From contig CAWJXK010000008.1 of the NCBI GenBank assembly GCA_963846855.1, positions 310,001 through 374,000 of the forward strand: DNA of 64,000 nt, in the 5' to 3' direction. Source of the stretch: CAIWHR01 sp963846855. Its GTDB lineage: Bacteria; Pseudomonadota; Gammaproteobacteria; Burkholderiales; Casimicrobiaceae. This document shows, in pieces, positions 53,676-61,669 of the stretch. The notes under the pieces are model-generated. The model searched no databases. It was not told the origin of the DNA and was given only the letters and a program-made list of their open reading frames with translations. The translations under genes were made by a program, and so were the position numbers. Every line of letters starts with the position of its first letter. Positions within the stretch are counted from its first letter, which is position 1.

Positions 53676-53739
53676 TTCGATTCTGCCACCTCCACCATCA
53701 GCAAGAATGACGGCCCCTATGCGGGGCCGTTCTTCTTTT
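53676..53739 (+). repeat. Attachment-site repeat, right copy, with terminator
   Basis: Near-copy of 50187-50250: T-arm, acceptor, CCA and hairpin ACGGCCCC / GGGGCCGT (53710-53730) followed by TCTTCTTTT. It lacks one C relative to the tmRNA. Confidence 0.75.
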
Positions 53740-53942
53740 CACGCCATTGTGCACGCGGGTCTTGCGTGGCTACGTCGGGCCGACATCTACTCCGCCCGTT
53801 TTTTTCGGGGCTTGGCGCATCGGAAGCCGCGCAACGGGCGGCTCCTCCTCCGTTCCTACAGTGCGACGCGTGCGCGCCTGACGTACACGGAGAGCTGCCA
53901 TGCCTATCATTTCCTTTGGTCAACCAGAGAAGGAGACCAAAG

Positions 53943-54278
53943 ATGAGGTACAAACTTGCAACAGCTTGCTTCGTGATCGGTGCTGCCCTGGTGCCCGTCG
54001 CGTCGTACGCGGAAGACACCAACATGGACAAGGACCGGGCGAACCCCGCCAATTTCGTCCAGGATTCGGCCATTACGACGAAGATCAAGACGAGGCTCGC
54101 CGCGGAGAACTTGGCGAGTCTGAAGGACATCAAGGTCGACACCGACCAGAACGGCGTCGTCTGGATGTCTGGCACGGTCAAGAGCCAAAGCGAGGCGGAG
54201 CGGGCGATCACGATTGCCCGTAACACCGAAGGCGTGAAGTCCGTGAAGAGCAACCTCAAGGTTGAAAAGGCCGGGTAA
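53943..54278 (+). CDS. BON-domain periplasmic protein
   Basis: 111 residues. Signal peptide (LATACFVIGAALVPVASYA), then a BON domain: DSAITTKIKTRLAAENL, IKVDTDQNGVVWMSGTV, EAERAITIARNTEGVKSVKS. BON domains bind membranes or outer-membrane components, as in OsmY. GGAGA precedes the ATG. A strong terminator follows, so it is probably a single-gene transcript. Confidence 0.93.
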   Translation: MRYKLATACFVIGAALVPVASYAEDTNMDKDRANPANFVQDSAITTKIKTRLAAENLASLKDIKVDTDQNGVVWMSGTVKSQSEAERAITIARNTEGVKSVKSNLKVEKAG

Positions 54279-54329
54279 CCGACCGAAGAAGATCGACGTC
54301 CCTCCAGGGACCGTCCAGCAAGAAGTGCC

Positions 54330-54363
54330 AGGGGCGGTTCGAATCCGAACCGCCCCTTCTCTT
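54330..54363 (+). terminator. Rho-independent terminator of the BON gene
   Basis: AGGGGCGGTTCG, three-base loop, CGAACCGCCCCT (12-bp stem) then TCTCTT. Confidence 0.8.
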
Positions 54364-54734
54364 GTCCATCCCTTGCGGGCCCGATGCTGACATCCGGACC
54401 TTGATGCCGCTGAAGGCGATACCAGACTCGATCGATTCTTCCAATCGGGCGCGAGGAGTTCCTGTGAACTGAGAAGCAGCGTCCCCTAACACCCGAAGCA
54501 GTATTGCGTGTTGCCCGGAAACAGCCGACCCGCCGTTCCCGGGGCGGCTAATGTCAGAGGTCGGTCGGTGTTGTGTTACCGATGTCGTACACCTGCTCGA
54601 TAATCCCACCATTGCTCAGGGTCAGCATCGCAAACCCATTTCTCGCACGCTACCCAAGGCGAAGACCATGAAGATTGCGAGGGTATCGGTACGCCAACAG
54701 TGGTAAACTATCCCCTTTTGCAAAGGTGCGAGCC
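54364..54734. other. Gene-free stretch before a small HTH gene
   Basis: About 370 bases. On the minus strand near 54552-54623 a short frame reads MLTLSNGGIIEQVYDIGN, which hints at a SnoaL-like remnant but is only 24 codons. Otherwise nothing. Confidence 0.35.
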
Positions 54735-54980
54735 GTGGTCGAGGTCCTGCAGTGCTTGAAGAAATACGGTCAGCGGCTGGACTTGGAGATTGCCAAGGAG
54801 ATGGGCGTTCCGCTCGCAACGGTTCGCCAGCGGCTGGCCGGATTGGCCGCGACGGGGGAAATCATCACGTGCAACCTGACCCGCTACGAAGGTGGCAAGC
54901 GGATCGACGCATGGCAGTGCCGCGTATCAGGATTCATCCCGTCCCTGGCGCCGGGTCGAAAGGCAAGACCGAAGCCGTAG
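54735..54980 (+). CDS. Small winged-helix DNA-binding protein
   Basis: About 81 residues from GTG 54735 (AAAGG 7 bases before; an upstream TTG at 54675 is also in frame). Helix-turn-helix LDLEIAKEMGVPLATVRQRLAGL, then a wing (GEIITCNLTRYEGGKRIDAW) and a basic Pro-rich tail. A winged-helix regulator of phage/plasmid type; target unknown. A third copy of the ssrA-type terminator follows it, so it may be the end of a second, older insert. Confidence 0.65.
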   Translation: MVEVLQCLKKYGQRLDLEIAKEMGVPLATVRQRLAGLAATGEIITCNLTRYEGGKRIDAWQCRVSGFIPSLAPGRKARPKP

Positions 54981-55013
54981 CCCGCGTCGCAGTCTCAACC
55001 AGCAACAGGAATG

Positions 55014-55041
55014 ACGGCCCCCCGCGGGGCCGTCGTTCTTT
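55014..55041 (+). terminator. Third copy of the ssrA-type terminator
   Basis: ACGGCCCC / GGGGCCGT hairpin again, preceded by AGCAACAGGAATG, close to AGCAAGAATG at the ssrA end. Only the terminator part of the attachment repeat remains. Confidence 0.6.
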
Positions 55042-55048
55042 CCGCCGC

Positions 55049-55913
55049 TCAGCGCTTGCGCGCCAGATAGAAGAAGCTCTTGATGCCGGGGCCGCAGCTC
55101 TCGTCGTCCTGCACGCTCAGGACTTCACAATCGATACCCTGCAATAACGCCTCGACGGCTGCGCGCGGGAACGTATGGATCGCGATGGCGGACGGTCCCG
55201 AGGGCGTGTTGAAGATGGTCTGGAAGTCCGTTTCCTTCACGTAGATCGGGTGCGACGGCAGTTGAAAGCAGGCGTAACCGCCCGGCCGCAACAGACGCGC
55301 GAACTCACGCAGGTAGAGCTCTTGCAAGAGCCGCGAAATGTGCTGCAATGCGATCACGCTGAAGACGAAATCGGCCGACGACGTTGCGAGGGGAATGTTC
55401 GATTCGTTGCCCAGCACATAGGTGATCGACGGCAGTTGCGCGTTGTGAGGCCCTGGCCAACTCCAGCATCTTGGGAGAAATGTCGACGCCGACCACGTGA
55501 GAAAAGCATTTCGCGAGCCAACGGGACACCCGCCCCAGGCCGCATCCAAAATCGATCGCGACGCCTCTCGGAATGTGAAATCCGCGTTCCTCGAATGCGC
55601 TTATCCTCTCGACGATCGTTGCGCCGGTCGCGAAGAAATCCTCGGCATTCCATTTCCCGCCGAATTTGGACGAATCGCTCAGTACGGTCCACATCGCGTC
55701 GGCTGCCGCCAGGCGGTCCCAATTCTCGGCGGTGGAAGCGGGCAGGGGCTGCCCGTCGTACGGCAACGATGACGGAAACTGCACCACCGGCTTTCTCGAC
55801 GGCGCTTCGAACTTGTAGGTGAGCGTGTATCTCGTATGGCGGGCGCTCCACGCGGCATTGGCGTACCGGTCGGCGAAGGTTGGCGGGCAGAGGCGGAATT
55901 GTTCGGCTTCCAT
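55049..55913 (-). CDS. SAM-dependent methyltransferase, with a +1 frameshift
   Basis: Class I methyltransferase. From ATG 55913 (MEAEQFRLCPPTF) the first frame gives VAIDFGCGLGRVSRWLAKCF and VVGVDISPKMLELARA, then breaks. One base on, another frame continues HNAQLPSITYVLGNESNI, ADFVFSVIALQHI and REFARLLRPGGYACFQLP. Skipping one base near 55470 restores about 287 residues (3n+1). The GCGLGR motif and D in VVGVD bind SAM. Substrate unknown. Confidence 0.85.
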
Positions 55914-56089
55914 TGACGTCTACTCGCAATCCACGACCTGGACCGCCGCGTCGCAGAGGAGCGTAAGAAACTGCAGCGACAACGCGCGAAGCATCAGCCC
56001 GTAGTTTAGACCGAGTCATCTAGTGGTACGGGATTCTGGCTTCCCTTCGCGCTGGAGTGCGGGTGTGAGTTCTGGCAAGCTACGCGCCA

Positions 56090-56599
56090 ATGGGCGATCG
56101 GACGAAAAACGGAACTCTGCACCGCCTCTTTCAGGTGGCGGTCCTGATCAAGGGGATCGATGGCATCCTTGAAACCATCGGCGGAGCGCTGCTCGTGCTG
56201 GTCAGCCCGGATGCCTTGAATCGGCTGGTCATCTTGATCACCCAACACGAGCTGGCCGAGGAGCCCGACGACTGGCTGGCCATGGCGCTCCGTCACCTGG
56301 CGGAAAGCTTCTCCGTCGAGACAAAGCATTTTGCGAGTGGGTACCTGATCGGGCACGGGGCCCTGAAAATCTTCCTCGCCGTGAGCCTGTTCCGCGAGCG
56401 GCTTTGGGCGTTTCCGCTCGCGCTGTTCGTGCTCGCAGTATTCGTGGCCTATGAGTTGCACCGATTCGGCCGTACGCACTCGATGGTCCTGCTTGCGCTG
56501 ACGCTGCTCGACGTGGTCGTGATGGCATTGGTCTGGCGCGAATTCCGCGCTCGTACCAAGAGCGTTCCCGCCGCCACGGCGCGGCGACGTGGCCGTTGA
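56090..56599 (+). CDS. DUF2127 membrane protein
   Basis: 169 residues, three to four helices. LHRLFQVAVLIKGIDGILET at the start and HFASGYLIGHGALKIFLAV then ELHRFGRTHSMVLL match DUF2127. Its role is unknown. Cytoplasmic tail RARTKSVPAATARRRGR is basic. Confidence 0.87.
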   Translation: MGDRTKNGTLHRLFQVAVLIKGIDGILETIGGALLVLVSPDALNRLVILITQHELAEEPDDWLAMALRHLAESFSVETKHFASGYLIGHGALKIFLAVSLFRERLWAFPLALFVLAVFVAYELHRFGRTHSMVLLALTLLDVVVMALVWREFRARTKSVPAATARRRGR

Positions 56600-56712
56600 T
56601 CGGGCAGCGACGGTCCGCACCGAGCCAGAGCATCTCTGGTCGGAAGCCTTCGCCGATCGACGATGATGATGGTTGGTCGACTCGACTCGAATTTGGGTAG
56701 GATGAGAGCCTC

Positions 56713-57057
56713 ATGACGACCGATACCCCCAACGAGCGCCGCAAGGCTCTGCTCGACGCCCTGTTGCTGAAGCTGCCGGGCGTCAGCGCGAGAGTCATCA
56801 ACGGGCTCGAAGCCTACTTCGTGTCAGACAAGATGTTCGCCTGCATCAGCGGCAACGGCGTCGGGCTGCGCCTTCCTGCCGCCGCGGCGAGAGAGCTCCA
56901 GTTCTCGCGCGGCGATGTCGTCCCATTTCAGCCGGCGGGCTTGGCAAGCACCCGGGAATGGATACAGATCGACCGTGCCAATGCGGCCGAATACGAAAAC
57001 GATCTTCCGCTGTTCCAGGCGTCGATCGACTTCGTCAGGGATGGCCGGCCGCGATAG
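56713..57057 (+). CDS. TfoX/Sxy N-terminal-domain-like protein
   Basis: 114 residues. LLLKLPGVSARVINGLEAYF, VSDKMFACISGNGVGLRLP and REWIQIDRANAAEYENDLPLF in pieces fit the TfoX N-terminal fold (small alpha/beta). Such stand-alone domains are common and not linked to competence. Confidence is moderate because there is no diagnostic catalytic motif. Confidence 0.7.
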   Translation: MTTDTPNERRKALLDALLLKLPGVSARVINGLEAYFVSDKMFACISGNGVGLRLPAAAARELQFSRGDVVPFQPAGLASTREWIQIDRANAAEYENDLPLFQASIDFVRDGRPR

Positions 57058-57127
57058 TGGGAATGGAGGCAGTGCGCTGCCGCGGTAGCGATTGCTCGCT
57101 CCGTCCCCGGGGGCGCAGGCTTCCCCG

Positions 57128-57355
57128 ATGCCGCGCGATTTCCTGCAGCCCTGGGCCGAGCCCCTGACGCTTTACCCGTTCCGGTTCCGCGACGCGCTGA
57201 CCGGAAAATGGGTGCGCGCGCGATACGTCGCGGAGCGCGGCGAAATCGCCACGCGCTACAGCGAATGGGAGATCACCGGTGCGCCCGAAATTCGCGAGCG
57301 CGTCGGGACCGCGTTCAGCCCGTGGAGGTTATCGCGTTCCAGCGGCGGATGGTAA
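57128..57355 (+). CDS. Small conserved hypothetical protein
   Basis: 75 residues: MPRDFLQPWAEPLTLYPFRF, then GKWVRARYVAERGEIATRYS, EWEITGAPEIRERVG. It has aromatic and basic character but no recognised family. It ends seven bases before the convergent response regulator gene. Confidence 0.6.
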   Translation: MPRDFLQPWAEPLTLYPFRFRDALTGKWVRARYVAERGEIATRYSEWEITGAPEIRERVGTAFSPWRLSRSSGGW

Positions 57356-57362
57356 GACCGGC

Positions 57363-58488
57363 TCAGGCGGGAGGCGCCTTCAGCCCGCGCACCCGATAGG
57401 CCTGCACCGGACGGCGGAAGCCCTTCAGCACTAGCGATTCCTGCGGCTCGACGTCGATCAGCGTGTCGACCAGGGCGTACACGCGCTGCGAGATGAGGAT
57501 ATGGTCGCCGGGCGCTTCGCCGCACAGGCGCGCCGCGAGGTTGGTTACCGTTCCGATCGCGCTGTAGTCCCAGCGGCCCTTCGAATCCGATCGCGCCGAT
57601 GGTCGCGAAGCCCTGCGCGACGCCGATGCCGAGGCTGAGGTCGTAGCCGCGCTTGACCCAGTCCTTCGCCATGGCTCCGATGCGCTCGCGGATCGCCAGC
57701 GCCATCCGCACCGCACGCTCGGCGGGGTTCGGGATCGGCAGCGGATCGTTGAACAGAATCGTCATGCCGTCGCCGGTGAAGTGCTCGAGCGTGCCTTCGT
57801 GCTGGACGATGATCTCGCCGGTGGCATGGTGGTACTCGCGCAGGACGCCCATCACCTCCTCAGGCTCGGCGACCTCGGCGAAGGCGGTGAAGCCGCGCAG
57901 ATCCAGGAAGACGACGGTGATCTCGCGGCGATGGCTTTTCAGCGGATCGTCGGCGCCGCCGTTGACGATCAGCTCCGCGAGCGACGGCGAGAAGAAGCGC
58001 CGCAGCCGGCCGACGCGCTCGAGCTCGCCCACCTGCTCGGCCACGCGCCGCTCGAGCGAGGCGTTCCATTCCTTCACTTCGGCCGCGAGCGTCTCGACCG
58101 TGTCGTGCAGGCGCTTGATCCGCAGCATCGAGTTCACTCGCGCGGCCAGCGCCGCGTGATCGACGGGTTTCGTCAGGTACTCGTCGCCGCCGGCCTCGAG
58201 TCCCCTGACCACGTCCTTCGAGTCGGCCATGGCCGTCACCATGATGATCGGCGTGAACGGGAACGTGGCGTCGGCACGCAGCTGGCGGCACACCTCGAAG
58301 CCGTCCAGCTTCGGCATCATGATGTCGAGCAGGATGAGATCGGGCGTATGCTGGCGGGCGGCGGCCAGCCCCTCCTCGCCGTCGGCCGCGGTGATGACCT
58401 CGTGGCCTTCGGCCGCGAGGCGGGTCTGGAGGACCTTGACGTTCGTCGGGTTGTCGTCGACGATGAGGATGCGAGGAGGTGTTCTCAC
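57363..58488 (-). CDS. Response regulator with class III adenylate/guanylate cyclase domain, with a +1 frameshift
   Basis: From ATG 58488. Receiver domain residues about 1-125: ILIVDDNPTNVKVLQTRL, phospho-acceptor D55 in LILLDIMMPK, K in EYLTKPVDH. A coiled-coil (about 130-175) precedes a cyclase domain starting VVFLDLRGFTAFAEVAEPEE. After GAIGFEG the frame drifts; one base on, another frame resumes RWDYSAIGTVTNLAARLCGEA and ends ILISQRVYALVD, LKGFRRPVQAYRVRGL. Skipping one base near 57585 gives about 374 residues (3n+1). Makes cAMP or cGMP on phosphorylation, if active. Confidence 0.88.
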
Positions 58489-58584
58489 CGTCGATAGTCC
58501 AAGCGGGCGAGGATAATATACGGCCTCGACCGGCGATGTACAAGGACACAGCGGGACGCGGCGAGACGCAGCGACGACAGTAAC

Positions 58585-60225
58585 GTGCCATCCTCACTCG
58601 AAAATCTCTCGTCGGCGGGAGATCCGGAAATCAGACTCGAGCAGCTTGCCGAGCGCGTCCACGGTCGAACCCCGCTGCGGTTCCTGGTGCGATGGGTCGC
58701 GGGGATCCGCGCGTCGGTACACACGAAGCTGCTCGCCGCCTTTCTGATCGTCACCACGCTGTTCATCGCGATGGCGCTGGTCAGCCTGCAGACCATTGTC
58801 AGCGCCACGCGTCAGAGCGAGCAGCTCGACGACGCGCACGAGCTCGTCAGCCTCGCGCAGCAGGGCGAGAGCGCGCTCGCGCGGCAGATGCACTATACCG
58901 ACATGGCCCTGCTTTCGCAGGACGAGGTCGCAATCTCAAAAATCCTGCGCGAGAATAACCAGTTCAATGACCGGCTCGCGAAGGTGGAGTCCGCGGGCAC
59001 CGCCGACCAGTCGCTGGTCGAGCAGATCCGGTCGTCGCAGGACGACGCGATGGCGGTCGTGGCCGACATGGCGAATGCGATCCGCGACGGCAAGCTCGGG
59101 ACGGTGACGGGTGCGCTGCTGCGCCGCCAGGAGCGGCTCGACAACGAGATCACCGCGCAGGTCGGCCGGCTGGTCGTGGAGCAGCAGGAGCGGATGGCGC
59201 GGCTGCGCGACAACGTCAACGCGGCGAATCGCCGGTCGCTGATCCTCACCAGCACCTTCGCCGTGAGCGCGGTGCTGTTCGCGCTCCTTTGCGGCTTCGT
59301 GATCTCGTGGTCGTTCATCCTTCCCGTGCGCGAGGCGCAGGCGTTCCTCGACAAGGTGGCGGCGGGAAACTTCGGCGGCCGCATCAGCGTCGCCAACCGC
59401 GACGAATTCGGCGGGCTGGCGGACCGGATGAACCACATGAGCCAGGAGCTCCATCGGTTCGACACCGAGCAGCGCAGGGCCGCTGCCGAGCTCGGCCGCC
59501 TCAATCTGCAGCTCGAGCAGTCCAGCAAGGCGAAGTCGGAGTTCCTCGCCAACATGAGCCACGAGCTGCGCACGCCGATGAATGCGATCCTCGGATTCAC
59601 CGAAATGGTGCTCGACGGGCTCTACGGCGCCGTCCCGGACGACCTCAAGGAGCCGCTCGCAGACATCCAGGTGAACGGGCGGCACCTGTTGCGCCTGATC
59701 AACGATGTCCTCGACCTCTCCAAGATCGAGGCCGGGCGAATGCAGCTCGCGCTGGGGGAGTATTCGCCGCGCGAGGTCGTCGACATCGTCTACGTCTCGC
59801 TGCGCTCGCTGGCCGCCGAGAAAGGGCTGGAATTCGCGGTCGACGCGCCCGACGGCCTGCCGGTCGCCTACGGCGACAACGGACGCATCACGCAGTGCCT
59901 CATGAATCTCGCCGGCAACGCGCTCAAGTTCACGCGGCAGGGACGGGTCGAGATCGGCGTTCAGTGCGTCGATGACGAGCTGATCTACCGCGTTTCCGAT
60001 ACCGGGATCGGCATTCCGAAGGAGGAGCTGGAAAACGTCTTCGCGGAATTCCGCCAGGTCGACTCGACGGTGACGCGCGAATTCGGCGGAACGGGACTCG
60101 GCCTCAGCATCACCAAGCGCTTCGTGGAGATGCATGGCGGCCGCATCTGGGTCGAAAGCGAGATCGGGAGTGGATGCGTGTTCTACTTTGCCGTTCCCTT
60201 GCGGACGAAAGGCGGTGACGCATGA
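58585..60225 (+). CDS. Membrane sensor histidine kinase with HAMP domain
   Basis: 546 residues from GTG. Helix about 48-72, a helical periplasmic sensor, second helix about 213-240, HAMP (IS-V-ANRDEFGGLADRMNHM), HisKA with phospho-acceptor H326 (FLANMSHELRTPMN), HATPase (NLAGNALKFT; DTGIGIPKEE; GGTGLGLSI). No receiver. Divergent from the response regulator-cyclase (96 bases), coupled to a CheY-like receiver by a 4-base overlap (ATGA). Confidence 0.94.
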   Translation: MPSSLENLSSAGDPEIRLEQLAERVHGRTPLRFLVRWVAGIRASVHTKLLAAFLIVTTLFIAMALVSLQTIVSATRQSEQLDDAHELVSLAQQGESALARQMHYTDMALLSQDEVAISKILRENNQFNDRLAKVESAGTADQSLVEQIRSSQDDAMAVVADMANAIRDGKLGTVTGALLRRQERLDNEITAQVGRLVVEQQERMARLRDNVNAANRRSLILTSTFAVSAVLFALLCGFVISWSFILPVREAQAFLDKVAAGNFGGRISVANRDEFGGLADRMNHMSQELHRFDTEQRRAAAELGRLNLQLEQSSKAKSEFLANMSHELRTPMNAILGFTEMVLDGLYGAVPDDLKEPLADIQVNGRHLLRLINDVLDLSKIEAGRMQLALGEYSPREVVDIVYVSLRSLAAEKGLEFAVDAPDGLPVAYGDNGRITQCLMNLAGNALKFTRQGRVEIGVQCVDDELIYRVSDTGIGIPKEELENVFAEFRQVDSTVTREFGGTGLGLSITKRFVEMHGGRIWVESEIGSGCVFYFAVPLRTKGGDA

Positions 60226-60596
60226 GCGAGCAGACGATTCTCTACGTCGAGGACAACGAGTACAACCGCAAGATCGTGCATCAGCTGCTCAGCCGGACGA
60301 CTTACCGGCTGATCGAGGCCATGGACGGCGAGTCCGGCGTGGCGATGGCCCAGAAGGAGCTGCCGGATCTCATCCTCATGGACGTCCAGCTGCCGAAGAT
60401 GTCCGGCCTCGACGCGACGCGCGCCCTGAAGGCGGATCCGCGCACCGCGCACATTCCGGTCATCGTGATCACATCGTTCGCGCTTTCCGGCGATCGGGAA
60501 AAGGCGTCGGCGGCCGGCGCCACCAATTACCTCGCGAAGCCGTACAGCCCGCGCGAGCTGCTGGCAATGGTTCGGGAAGTCCTGCCCGAACGCTGA
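60222..60596 (+). CDS. CheY-like single-domain response regulator
   Basis: 124 residues, receiver only. YVEDNEYNRKIVHQLL, D54 (LILMDVQLP), T/S85 (VIVITSFALSGD), K106 (YLAKPYSP). Likely accepts phosphate from the upstream kinase, with which it overlaps by four bases, and may act as a diffusible or phosphorelay receiver. Confidence 0.94.
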   Translation: MSEQTILYVEDNEYNRKIVHQLLSRTTYRLIEAMDGESGVAMAQKELPDLILMDVQLPKMSGLDATRALKADPRTAHIPVIVITSFALSGDREKASAAGATNYLAKPYSPRELLAMVREVLPER

Positions 60597-60618
60597 TCGA
60601 CAAACCGGAGGCGCCCAA

Positions 60619-61065
60619 ATGATCGTTGCCATTCGAGTTGCGCGCATTGCCGTCGACGCTGCAGTCGTCCTGTGCCTCGCGCTGGCAGGAACGGCGGCGC
60701 GTGCCGCGGGTGAGCAGGCCGAGCAATTCACTCCCGAATATCTCAACCTGCATTCGACCTACGACGCGAAGCATTCACCGAAGATCACCGCGCCCGACTC
60801 GGTCAAGCGCGGCGACTGGTTCACCGTCACGGTGAGCGTCGGCGCCGGTGCGCAGCATCCTTCGCTGGCCGAACATTCGATCCGCTACATCGCGCTCTAC
60901 AAGGACACGGTGGAGATCGCGCGGGCGTACCTGCACCCGGTGTATTCGGCGCCGACCGTGACGTTCACGATCGCGCTGGACAAGGGGGGAATGCTGCGGG
61001 CGCTCGCCGAGCCCAACCATTCCGCCGCATGGGAAACCTCGAAGAAGATCGAGGTCAAGCCCTAA
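60619..61065 (+). CDS. Exported superoxide-reductase-like (SORL/desulfoferrodoxin) domain protein
   Basis: 148 residues with a signal peptide (AAVVLCLALAGTAARA). HSPKITAPDSVKRGDWFTV, then HPSLAEHSIRYIALY match the desulfoferrodoxin iron-binding strand with HP and EHxIxxI. The final ligand region reads ALAEPNHSAAWETS, where the family has C-N-x-H-G; the cysteine is missing, only a histidine remains. Hence either no longer a superoxide reductase or a different metal site. GGAGG precedes ATG. It follows the receiver gene by 22 bases. Confidence 0.75.
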   Translation: MIVAIRVARIAVDAAVVLCLALAGTAARAAGEQAEQFTPEYLNLHSTYDAKHSPKITAPDSVKRGDWFTVTVSVGAGAQHPSLAEHSIRYIALYKDTVEIARAYLHPVYSAPTVTFTIALDKGGMLRALAEPNHSAAWETSKKIEVKP

Positions 61066-61076
61066 CGTGTAGCTAC

Positions 61077-61103
61077 GGTTCTCCGACTCGCTGAGCCTTT
61101 TTT
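61077..61103 (+). terminator. Possible weak terminator
   Basis: GGTTC pairs with GAGCC (one G-T pair), then TTTTTTAA. Ends the kinase-receiver-SORL run by position. Confidence 0.4.
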
Positions 61104-61584
61104 AATTAACGTTCCATCTACTTACCGATGCACAATTCTAAGTTTAATTGCGCTTGGATGCGTCACTGATTAACGTTAAACGTCGTTGATGAAATCGGTG
61201 CCATATCTAGGATATAAACACCGTTTCCATGGATCTGGATGTTGTACGTTGCGGTTTCCCTCAGAACTGCATCCACGCCGTTTAGCGAGCATCGCCGTTC
61301 AAATTACACGGCGCTATAGGTCTCGTTGGACGGGTCGTTCAGTGAAGCGTAGCCATCTATACTTTTCCGTTATCGGTGTACGAGGTGAAGATGTTCAGCG
61401 TGTGAGCGAGTCTCGGTGGTCTGATGTGTAAGATTGCGTTTCGCGCTTCGTTGTTAAGAGCGTCGCAATCTTCTGCATTTTGCTCTCAGCATTAGGTGAG
61501 ATCGAGCACGCTACGTTCGCCGACTTGGACAAATGTGGATGTAAGCGCGGAAATAGGAGCGTGTTTATATTGTAGAATTAGGTG
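61104..61584. other. Gene-free DNA of unusual composition
   Basis: About 480 bases with clearly lower GC than the rest of the window and TTAATTAAC, GTTAAACGTC, ATATCTAGGATATAAAC patches. No open frame has family resemblance or codon bias like its neighbours. It could be foreign DNA or an assembly junction. Confidence 0.5.
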
Positions 61585-61667
61585 ATTTTATTTTTTTTTT
61601 TATTATTTAATTTTATTTTTTTTTTAATATTAAATAAATTTAAAAATAAAATAAAAAAATAAAAAAA
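61585..61667. repeat. 83 consecutive A/T bases
   Basis: Only A and T for 83 bases, T-rich on the left and A-rich on the right with an AATATTAAAT turning point, so it can fold back on itself. It ends two bases before the cupredoxin stop codon. Extremely improbable in a GC-rich genome. Confidence 0.9.
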
Positions 61668-61669
61668 CG

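Larger units (their letters stand above)
50187..53739. mobile_element. Small genomic island inserted at the 3' end of ssrA
   Basis: Bounded by direct repeats of the ssrA end. It contains an exported unknown protein, a two-gene unknown operon, a LysR regulator and about 1 kb of non-coding DNA, with lower GC than neighbours in places. No integrase or recombination directionality gene is visible, so it may be a decayed or trimmed island. Tyrosine-recombinase insertion at ssrA is well established in other bacteria. Confidence 0.65.

Noticed and set aside
54330..54357. tRNA-like GGTTCGAATCC motif
   Set aside because: It is the loop side of the BON gene's terminator hairpin; no tRNA cloverleaf can be drawn around it.
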